64,000 bases of DNA from Panagrolaimus kolymaensis (lineage: Eukaryota; Nematoda; Chromadorea; Rhabditida; Panagrolaimidae). The number at the start of each line of letters is the position of its first letter. The first letter of the stretch is position 1. The DNA is taken from the NCBI GenBank assembly GCA_028622995.1, contig JAJQJQ010000014.1:4402001-4466000 (forward strand), in the 5' to 3' direction. Made by a program: the position numbers and the translations under genes. The notes under the pieces are model-generated. The model worked only from the letters and a program-made list of their open reading frames with translations. It made no database searches and was not told where the DNA came from. Shown here piece after piece: positions 1 to 7,605 of the stretch.

Positions 1-218
1 CCAAAAAGGTTTTAGAGTCTCAAAAAAAGGAAAAATTTTTATTCCTTGAAAACTATTTCAAAAAAACTATTACTCATTTTCAAAGAACTGAAACAGGTGA
101 AAAAAGTGAAACTACGATAACCTTTTCATTTTACTTGGCGCAAATTTAAAATTCAAATAAACTTTTTTTAATCAAAATTTTTAAGTAAAACTTTTTAGTT
201 TTTTTGGCTGTCACTTAC
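1..218 (-). other. Third intron of the receptor gene and doubtful exon 4
   Basis: A strong donor (GTAAGT, first intron base 218) follows exon 3, which leaves one base of a split codon. The best-looking acceptor downstream, TGTTTCAG at about 96-103, leads to a stop codon almost at once in the required phase, and the other two frames also stop within 17 codons. A weaker acceptor TTTTCAAG, with its last base at 45, would open a 44-base exon from 44 to 1 that stays in frame to the window edge. So the next exon is either that one, lies beyond the window, or the gene is broken here. The sequence alone does not decide. Confidence 0.35.
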
Positions 219-1314
219 CATCATCCACTGTTGTTCCATTAAGAATAATTACATGAGGAGAAATAAGAGTATCAAAACATAAATAAAAATATTGTAAAAA
301 TACAAAACCCGAAATATTACACCAAACAAAAGTAGCATGGAAAACGAGATATCGGAGATTAATTTTGGATGGAAAAATAAACATTATAAATCGAATTATT
401 GATAATGCAAGTAAAAAAAATAATTCTCCGTGATACGATAAAGTTTCAGCAAAAGCTATGATAGGCATAAAATTTTGTGCGTTTGCTGCCTAAAAATGAG
501 GAAAATTTTAATGGAAATCAAAAAGGTTAAAGTTTGCTACGTTTTTAGGTCAAAACCGAATATCCAAAAAAACACTGGTTTTTGTCAATAAAAAATTAAG
601 AAACTTACATTTTGGGAGAACATGGTAATAGGTAAATATGCAAATTTAACCAATAAACTGACGATGTTACAAAATAATATTTGAAAACAATATGTATAAT
701 ATGGCAGCTTTCGAAGAATAAAAAATCCCTAAAAATTATTTTGACATTAATACTTTTAGCGATTAATTATAATTCTTTGAAACTATATTTTTGTTTCAAA
801 ATTTAATAATTCTTTAAAAAATAAAACATTTTGTTTATAATTTAAAAAAAAAATTATTTTTAAACGCTTATTTGTTTATGTTCTTGTTTCAGTTGATTGG
901 AAATAGAAAAGCGAGTAAAATGTGTGCAGCTTTAAAAAAATACAGAAATTGTACTCTTTGACCTTTAAGGCCCATTAAGAATTAACCTTTTTTTTTACAT
1001 TTATTTTGGTTTTTAGTCTGTATTAATAAAAGTTTGATTTTCAAGCAATTTTAGTGCAAAAATTTTTAGAAACTTGACAAATTCAAAATTAGTAAAAACT
1101 TGAAAATTAAATAATTATTTTAAAATCAAGGAATTCTTCCAAAGAACAAGAATCAAAAAATAACGAAATTCATTGTACCTTGCCAAAAATAGACATTCAC
1201 AAAAAACAAAAAAACACTCTAACTTACTTTGATAAAAACAATCAACAAAAAAATATTTAATATAAATGAAATAATTCCGCATAAACTTAAAAATATGAAA
1301 GCCGAAATATGCAT
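219..1314 (-). CDS. Serpentine chemoreceptor, Srx-like 7TM GPCR (5' part, three exons)
   Basis: I join three minus-strand exons: 1314-1228 (29 codons), 728-609 (40 codons) and 489-219 (90 codons plus one base). Both internal introns have GTAAGT donors and TTTTTAG acceptors, and the frame stays open across both junctions. The start ATG at 1314-1312 is preceded in frame by a TAA three codons upstream. Residues 4-28 form a first membrane helix (LSLCGIISFILNIFLLIVFI), about 41-64 a second ending in the proline-containing LPIT, and about 88-108 a third with YHGE and then RFIMFIFPS. About 117-139 looks like a fourth helix (VWCNISGFVFLQYFYLC). This order, G..N in helix 1, P.T after helix 2 and RF...FP after helix 3, is what I know of nematode Srx receptors, which are probably odorant receptors of sensory neurons. 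Here Ile replaces the usual Asn before RF. The family usually runs to about 300 residues, so roughly half is present. The related Srsx and Srt classes are alternatives. Confidence 0.68.
729..1227 (-). other. First intron of the receptor gene (499 bp)
   Basis: It is bounded by a GTAAGT donor at 1227-1222 and a TTTTTAG acceptor ending at 729. It is long compared with the second intron (608-490, 119 bp). It is mostly A/T homopolymer tracts. A less AT-rich patch at about 890-985 contains a plus-strand acceptor-like TTGTTTCAG and the loose inverted pair CTTTAAGG/CATTAAG, but no open frame worth calling. I see no nested gene. Confidence 0.6.
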
Positions 1315-1788
1315 GATGATGCATTACACAAAAATTACAAATTAGTCAGAAATGAAAAAAAATTAATAAAAAACATTAAAGTCAACTTCTTTTCAAGTAC
1401 CTAATTTATTGAGAAATAAAACAAAATAAAAGTAAGCACCAAAAATTTTTTTATTTTTCTTAACCTTAAAAATTTTCCTCAACTTTTATTTCCTTTTTTT
1501 TCTTGAATTTTTAAGCAACCCTAAAACCACCTTTATCACTTATTTATTTGACAGCTTTTAATTTTTAATAACATTTTTTAATGTAATTCTTTCTTATTAA
1601 AGCTTAATTTTGAAAAATTTCTCTATTTTATTTTGTTTTTTTGAAAACAGGTGTAAATAAATAAATATTCGAAACGGAAAAATTTGTTTAAAGTAAATAT
1701 TGGTGAGAAAAAAAAATGGCGCTGGAATAATAAGAAAATGATGTTGAAGTGTAATGATAAAAAAAAACCTATGTTAAAACGTAATTAA
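1315..1788. other. AT-rich intergenic stretch, nothing recognisable
   Basis: This is the region upstream of the receptor start codon. It holds long A and T runs and frequent stops in all frames. The promoter of the minus-strand receptor should lie in its left part, but I cannot point to a TATA box or any defined site in such AT-rich DNA. A plus-strand acceptor-like GAAAACAG near 1643-1650 is followed quickly by stops. No RNA gene is recognised. Confidence 0.6.
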
Positions 1789-1938
1789 TACATCGATTTT
1801 CAACGATATTTTTCCAAACGGATCCTATGGTGACTATTTGGAAGCCTTCATAATTTATAATTAAAACAAAAAATGTTTTTTTAAAGGAAAAAAAATTCCA
1901 AACACATAAGTATGTAAGCTTTAAAAAAATTTTGGCTA
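1789..1938 (+). repeat. 150-bp direct repeat, copy 1
   Basis: It runs from TACATCGATTTTCAACG to AAATTTTGGCTA and recurs 2960 bp downstream at 4749-4898 in the same orientation. The copies differ at four positions (1876, 1880, 1881 and 1926), so they are about 97% identical. Inside is an inverted pair TTCCAAA ... TTTGGAA. The matching stops abruptly at both ends. I see no target-site duplication, terminal inverted repeat or LTR-type TG..CA ends, so I call it only a dispersed or duplicated repeat. The two copies bracket satellite A. Confidence 0.9.
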
Positions 1939-2164
1939 TCAGAAGTGATAAATCACATATAAACCTATAAAAGTCGATCGGCATTTGTTTAGTGAAAGAT
2001 AAGTCTCAGATCGAGCTATGTGGCTCTGAACATAAAATACCTATGTTAATGAGTATTAATCGTCGTGGATTCATATCTCGTTATTCGAGGCATGCAGTTA
2101 AAAATGACATACATTATTAGGGTTAAAAAAAAAAAAAAAAATTTATTGGAAAATAAAAAAAATT
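1939..2164. other. Single-copy spacer with three small hairpins and an A17 run
   Basis: Less AT-rich than its surroundings between about 1970 and 2100. Three consecutive inverted repeats are visible: TCA/GAGC with GCTC/TGA (2006-2029), AACATA with TATGTT (2029-2034 and 2042-2047), and CATATCTCG with CGAGGCATG (2072-2094; nine positions, one mismatch and one G-T pair). An uninterrupted run of 17 A follows at 2125-2141. This could be a structured RNA, or the tail of a retroposed element with a poly-A end. I could not match it to tRNA, spliced-leader RNA or the spliceosomal RNAs, so no name is given. Confidence 0.35.
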
Positions 2165-2211
2165 GCCGCAATTCAAAAATTTTGATTTCCAGAAATAACG
2201 AACACATGTAT
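2165..2211 (+). repeat. Decayed partial monomer of satellite A, left edge
   Basis: The stretch from GCCGCAATTCAA to ACACATGTATCAAGC matches the end of a satellite A monomer (CGCAATTCAACTTTGATC ... CAGCATCAAGC) in order and nearly in length: 44 versus 45 bases between the shared ends. Many substitutions separate them. It reads as an old, diverged edge copy that was not homogenised with the rest of the array. Confidence 0.65.
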
Positions 2212-3215
2212 CAAGCTTTGATGCAAGACATTAAGTGAATCTCGTTTTGAATTAGGGCTTGAATTGGAGATATGGATTTTTTGATCCAAATAATTTTTAT
2301 TTAATATATTAAAATTATTCCCAACAGGATTTTTGATTCCGGCCACGGGACGCAATTCAACTTTGATCAACTTTTTTAACATAAAACCACCAGCATAAAA
2401 CCTTGATGATTACATATGTGAACCTATTTTTGAATTAGGGCTGGAGATATGGATTTTTTGATCCAAATAATTTTTATTTAATATATTAAAAATATTCCCA
2501 ACAGGATTTTTGATTCCGGCCACGGGACGCAATTCAACTTTGATCAACTTTTTTAACATAAAACCACCAGCATCAAGCCTTGATGATTACATATGTGAAC
2601 CTATTTTTGAATTAGGGCTTGAATTGGAGATATGGATTTTTTGATCCAAATAATTTTTATTTAATATATTAAAATTATTCCCAACAGGATTTTTGATTCC
2701 GGCCACGGGACGCAATTCAACTTTGATCAACTTTTTTAACATAAAACCACCAGCATCAAGCCTTGATGATTACATATGTGAACCTATTTTTGAATTAGGG
2801 CTGGAGATATGGATTTTTTGATCCAAATAATTTTTATTTAATATATTAAAATTATTCCCAACAGGATTTTTGATTCCGGCCACGGGACGCAATTCAACTT
2901 TGATCAACTTTTTTAACATAAAACCACCAGCATAAAACCTTGATGATTACATAGTGAATCTATTTTTGAATTAGGGCTTGAATTGGAGATATGGATTTTT
3001 TGATCCAAATAATTTTTATTTAATTTATTAAAATTATTCCCAACAGGATTTTTGATTCCGGCCACGGGAAGCAATTCAACTTTGATCAACTTTTTTAACA
3101 TTAAACCACCAGCATCAAGCCTTGATGATTACATATGTGAACTTATTTTTGAATTAGGGCTGGAGATATGGATTTTTTGATCCAAATAATTTTTATTTAA
3201 TATATTAAAATTATT

Positions 3216-3291
3216 CCCAACAGGATTTTTGATTCCGGCCACGGGAAGCAATTCCCAACAGGTTTTTTGATTCCGGCCACGGGAAGCAATT
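3216..3291 (+). repeat. 38-bp internal duplication in one satellite A monomer
   Basis: The segment from CCCAACAGG to GGGAAGCAATT occurs twice in a row (3216-3253 and 3254-3291), which lengthens this 177-type monomer to 215 bp. The two halves differ slightly (GGATTTTTG versus GGTTTTTTG). The same duplication recurs at 4171-4246. Confidence 0.9.
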
Positions 3292-4170
3292 CAACTTTGA
3301 TCAACTTTTTTAACATTAAACCACCAGCATCAAGCCTTGATGCAAGACATTAAGTGAATCTCGTTTTGAATTAGGGCTTGAATGGGAGATATGGATTTTT
3401 TGATCCAAATAATTTTTATTTAATATATTAAAATTATTCCCAACAGGATTTTTGATTCCGGCCACGGGAAGCAATTCAACTTTGATCAACTTTTTTAACA
3501 TTAAACCACCAGCATCAAGCCTTGATGCAAGACATTAAGTGAATCTCGTTTTGAATTAGGGCTTGAATGGGAGATATGGATTTTTTGATCCAAATAATTT
3601 TTATTTAATATATTAAAATTATTCCCAACAGGATTTTTGATTCCGGCCACGGGAAGCAATTCAACTTTGATCAACTTTTTTAACATTAAACCACCAGCAT
3701 CAAGCCTTGATGATTACATATGTGAACTTATTTTTGAATTAGGGCTGGAGATATGGATTTTTTGATCCAAATAATTTTTATTTAATATATTAAAATTATT
3801 CCCAACAGGATTTTTGATTCCGGCCACGGGAAGCAATTAAACTTTGATCAACTTTTTTAACATTAAACCACCAGCATCAAGCCTTGATGCAAGACATTAA
3901 GTGAATCTCGTTTTGAATTAGGGCTTGAATGGGAGATATGGATTTTTTGATCCAAATAATTTTTATTTAATATATTAAAATTATTCCCAACAGGATTTTT
4001 GATTCCGGCCACGGGAAGCAATTCAACTTTGATCAACTTTTTTAACATTAAACCACAAGCATCAAGCCTTGATGCAAGACATTAAGTGAATCTCGTTTTG
4101 AATTAGGGCTTGAATGGGAGATATGGATTTTTTGATCCAAATAATTTTTATTTAATATATTAAAATTATT

Positions 4171-4246
4171 CCCATCAGGATTTTTGATTCCGGCCACGGG
4201 AAGCAATTCCCAACAGGTTTTTTGATTCCGGCCACGGGAAGCAATT
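4171..4246 (+). repeat. Second instance of the 38-bp internal duplication
   Basis: Repeat halves lie at 4171-4208 and 4209-4246, here inside a 185-type monomer, which becomes 223 bp. The second half carries the same GGTTTTTTG variant as at 3216-3291, so both share one origin even though the surrounding monomer types differ. The first half has a private CCCATCAGG. Confidence 0.9.
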
Positions 4247-4594
4247 CAACTTTGATCAACTTTTTTAACATTAAACCACCAGCATCAAGCCTTGATGCAA
4301 GACATTAAGTGAATCTCGTTTTGAATTAGGGCTTGAATGGGAGATATGGATTTTTTGATCCAAATAATTTTTATTTAATATATTAAAATTATTCCCAACA
4401 GGATTTTTGATTCCGGCCACGGGAAGCAATTCAACTTTGATCAACTTTTTTAACATTAAACCACCAGCATCAAGCCTTGATGCAAGACATTAAGTGAATC
4501 TCGTTTTGAATTAGGGCTTGAATGGGAGATATGGATTTTTTGATCCAAATAATTTTTATTTAATATATTAAAATTATTCCCAACGGGATTTTGA

Positions 4595-4748
4595 ATCGCA
4601 TACCAATTATGACCTTCAACCAAAAATTATTTATTTAACTAATTCATCAAGCAACCATTGTTGTAGTTAATCGAATTTAAAACGTTTTGAATTAGGAAAA
4701 AAATTGCAGAAGAAAAGTGCTTTATTTTTATCATTTTTTATGCTATTT
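4595..4748. other. Spacer between satellite A and the second 150-bp repeat, with a decayed A monomer
   Basis: Sequence similarity to satellite A breaks off just after a truncated CAACGGGATTTTGA. Within the spacer, about 4642-4696, CATCAAGC followed after about 30 bases by CGTTTTGAATTAGG matches the head of a 185-type monomer (26 bases between the same landmarks), so it is a heavily diverged edge copy. The remainder is unremarkable AT-rich DNA without an open frame. Confidence 0.6.
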
Positions 4749-4898
4749 TACATCGATTTTCAACGATATTTTTCCAAACGGATCCTATGGTGACTATTTG
4801 GAAGCCTTCATAATTTATAATTAAAACAAAAAATGCTTTGATAAAGGAAAAAAAATTCCAAACACATAAGTATGTAAGCTTTAAATAAATTTTGGCTA
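4749..4898 (+). repeat. 150-bp direct repeat, copy 2
   Basis: Same sequence and orientation as 1789-1938 with four mismatches. Its right end (TTTTGGCTA) is followed within about five bases by the first monomer of satellite B, whereas copy 1 is followed by single-copy DNA. Nothing in it suggests a coding function. Confidence 0.9.
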
Positions 4899-4903
4899 AA
4901 AAA

Positions 4904-6850
4904 AGCTTTATTGCTTTTACTTTTATTGTTTTTCATTGAAGAAATTAACTTTTATTTGGTGCAGTAAATTTCATAGCCAACAAAATATTTTATAAAAAAA
5001 TTTAAACTTCTCATCCCTGAACATCAAAGGTTCAAAACAGCTTTATTGCTTTTACTTTTATTGTTTTTCATTGGAGAAATTAACTTTTATTTGGTGCAGT
5101 AAATTTCATAGCCAACAAAATATTTTATAAAAAAATTTAAACTTCTCATCCCTGAACTTCAAAGGTTCAAAACAGCTTTATTGCTTTTACTTTTATTGTT
5201 TTTCATTGGAGAAATTAACTTTTATTTGGTGCAGTAAATTTCATAGCCAACAAAATATTTTATAAAAAAATTTAAACTTCTCATCCCTGAACTTCAAAGG
5301 TTCAAAACAGCTTTATTGCTTTTACTTTTATTGTTTTTCATTGGAGAAATTAACTTTTATTTGGTGCAGTAAATTTCATAGCCAACAAAATATTTTATAA
5401 AAAAATTTAAACTTCTCATCCCTGAACTTCAAAGGTTCAAAACAGCTTTATTGCTTTTACTTTTATTGTTTTTCATTGGAGAAATTAACTTTTATTTGGT
5501 GCAGTAAATTTCATAGCCAACAAAATATTTTATAAAAAAATTTAAACTTCTCATCCCTGAACTTCAAAGGTTCAAAACAGCTTTATTGCTTTTACTTTTA
5601 TTGTTTTTCATTGGAGAAATTAACTTTTATTTGGTGCAGTAAATTTCATAGCCAACAAAATATTTTATAAAAAAATTTAAACTTCTCATCCCTGAACTTC
5701 AAAGGTTCAAAACAGCTTTATTGCTTTTACTTTTATTGTTTTTCATTGAAGAAATTAACTTTTATTTGGTGCAGTAAATTTCATAGCCAACAAAATATTT
5801 TATAAAAAAATTTAAACTTCTCATCCCTGAACATCAAAGGTTCAAAACAGCTTTATTGCTTTTACTTTTATTGTTTTTCATTGGAGAAATTAACTTTTAT
5901 TTGGTGCAGTAAATTTCATAGCCAACAAAATATTTTATAAAAAAATTTAAACTTCTCATCCCTGAACTTCAAAGGTTCAAAACAGCTTTATTGCTTTTAC
6001 TTTTATTGTTTTTCATTGGAGAAATTAACTTTTATTTGGTGCAGTAAATTTCATAGCCAACAAAATATTTTATAAAAAAATTTAAACTTCTCATCCCTGA
6101 ACTTCAAAGGTTCAAAACAGCTTTATTGCTTTTACTTTTATTATTTTTCATTGGAGAAATTAACTTTTATTTGGTGCAGTAAATTTCATAGCCAACAAAA
6201 TATTTTATAAAAAAATTTAAACTTCTCATCCCTGAACTTCAAAGGTTCAAAACAGCTTTATTGCTTTTACTTTTATTGTTTTTCATTGGAGAAATTAACT
6301 TTTATTTGGTGCAGTAAATTTCATAGCCAACAAAATATTTTATAAAAAAATTTAAACTTCTCATCCCTGAACTTCAAAGGTTCAAAACAGCTTTATTGCT
6401 TTTACTTTTATTGTTTTTCATTGGAGAAATTAACTTTTATTTGGTGCAGTAAATTTCATAGCCAAAAAAATATTTTATAAAAAAATTTAATCTTCTCATC
6501 CCTGAACTTCAAAGGTTCAAAACAGGTTTATTGCTTTTACTTTTATTGTTTTTCATTGGAGAAATTAACTTTTATTTGGTGCAGTAAATTTCATAGCCAA
6601 CAAAATATTTTATAAAAAAATTTAAACTTCTCATCCCTGAACTTCAAAGGTTCAAAACAGCTTTATTGCTTTTACTTTTATTGTTTTTCATTGAAGAAAT
6701 TAACTTTTATTTGGTGCAGTAAATTTCATAGCCAACAAAATATTTTATAAAAAAATTTAAACTTCTCATCCCTGAACTTCAAAGGTTCAAAACAGGTTTA
6801 TTGCTTTTACTTTTATTGTTTTTCATTGGAGAAATTAACTTTTATTTGGT
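4904..6850 (+). repeat. Satellite B: tandem array of 135-bp monomers
   Basis: Monomers starting at AGCTTTATTGC begin at 4904, 5039, 5174 and then every 135 bp to 6794: fourteen full units and a 57-base partial one. Units are nearly identical. Variants include TTGAAG versus TTGGAG, ACATC versus ACTTC, and AGGTTTA for AGCTTTA in the units at 6524 and 6794. Each unit contains the palindrome AAAATATTTT and a small inverted repeat TGAAC ... GTTCA. No similarity to satellites A or C is apparent beyond short AT words. The array ends inside the word TTGGT, where satellite C begins. Confidence 0.97.
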
Positions 6851-6875
6851 CGTGCTTAATTCTACAAATTCGAAA

Positions 6876-6922
6876 CTTCACAGAATCCTAAAAACTAATT
6901 ATAAAAATGGTTTTCTGTGAAG
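6876..6922 (+). repeat. Inverted repeat (potential hairpin) in satellite C, first instance
   Basis: CTTCACAGAA (6876-6885) and TTCTGTGAAG (6913-6922) are perfect 10-base complements separated by 27 bases. A variant pairing uses CTTCACAG/CTGTGAAG plus inner AAAAC/GTTTT. The same arms recur in essentially every monomer across the array, including those with the alternative loop AAATAAAATAATTGC. Exceptions are few: an ATTCACAG form that loses only the outermost pair, and single changes near 17679 (TGTAAAG), 18134 (TGTTAAG) and 38197 (TGTGTAG). Confidence 0.85.
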
Positions 6923-7605
6923 AAAATCAAATAAAAGAAATTTTTGAATGCACTATTTCGAGTTGCATATTTTAACCTTAAATTTGTACTCAATATCTTG
7001 GTCGTGCTTAATTCTACAAATTCGAAACTTCACAGAATCCTAAAAACTAATTATAAAAATGGTTTTCTGTGAAGAAAATCAAATAAAAGAAATTTTTGAA
7101 TGCACTCTTTCGAGTTGCATATTTAAACCTTAAATTTGTACTCAATATCTGCCTTGCTTTTGATTCAACAAATTCGAAACTTCACAGAATCCTAAAAACT
7201 AATTATAAAAATGGTTTTCTGTGAAGAAAATCAAATAAAAGAAATTTTTGAATGCACTCTTTCGAGTTGCATATTTAAACCTTAAATTTGTACTCAATAT
7301 CTGCCTTGCTTTTGATTCAACAAATTCGAAACTTCACAGAATCCTAAAAACTAATTATAAAAATGGTTTTCTGTGAAGAAAATAAAATAAAAGAAATTTT
7401 TGAATGCACTCTTTCGAGTTGCATATTTAAACCTTAAATTTGTACTCAATATCTTGGTCGTGTTTATTTCTACAAATTCGAAACTTCACAGAATCCTAAA
7501 AACTAATTATAAAAATGGTTTTCTGTGAAGAAAATCAAATAAAAGAAATTTTTGAATGCACTCTTTCGAGTTGCATATTTAAACCTTAAATTTGTACTCA
7601 ATATC

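Larger units (their letters stand above)
2212..4594 (+). repeat. Satellite A: tandem array of 177/185-bp monomers
   Basis: Taking CAAGC (or AAAAC) after CAGCAT as the unit start, monomers begin at 2212, 2397, 2574, 2757, 2934, 3116, 3331, 3516, 3701, 3878, 4063, 4286 and 4471. Spacings are 185, 177, 183, 177, 182, 215, 185, 185, 177, 185, 223 and 185; the last unit is cut off near 4594. Two head types alternate: a long one with GATGCAAGACATTAAGTG and a short one with GATGATTACATATGTG, and hybrids occur. The left part (to about 3068) has GGGACGC, the right part GGGAAGC. Each unit holds a G/C-rich core, TTCCGGCCACGGG, in AT-rich DNA. No function is visible. Minus-strand frames of about 61 codons recur in it but look like by-products. 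Confidence 0.97.

Noticed and set aside
1115..1324. 69-codon minus-strand frame beginning at 1324
   Set aside because: It overlaps receptor exon 1 in another frame and runs through that exon's GTAAGT donor; the spliced frame starting at 1314 explains the sequence better.
1769..1984. 71-codon minus-strand frame as a gene
   Set aside because: Most of it lies inside the 150-bp direct repeat; composition is that of AT-rich noncoding DNA, with no recognisable family or splice context.
1939..2100. tRNA, spliced-leader RNA or U-type snRNA
   Set aside because: Hairpins are present, but no tRNA A/B boxes, no nematode spliced-leader sequence and no recognisable snRNA motif were found.
2173..4456. Repeated minus-strand open frames of about 61-69 codons in satellite A as a family of small proteins
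   Set aside because: They are the same frame of the repeated monomer; their period is not a multiple of three, they do not join, and they show no signal peptide or recognisable motif. Identity between copies follows from the array.
2212..4594. Telomere-like repeat, because of TTAGGGC in satellite A
   Set aside because: The word occurs once per monomer and never in tandem; nematode telomeres are tandem TTAGGC.
1789..4898. LTR retrotransposon with 150-bp LTRs around satellite A
   Set aside because: No TG..CA ends, target-site duplication, primer-binding site or gag/pol frames; the interior is a tandem array.
6906..6974. 22-codon plus-strand frame starting at ATGG in many satellite C monomers as a peptide gene
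   Set aside because: The frame is absent in monomers with the AAATAAAATAATTGC loop, and variation within it (ACT/ATT, CTT/ATT/TTT) changes amino acids freely, so there is no sign of coding constraint.
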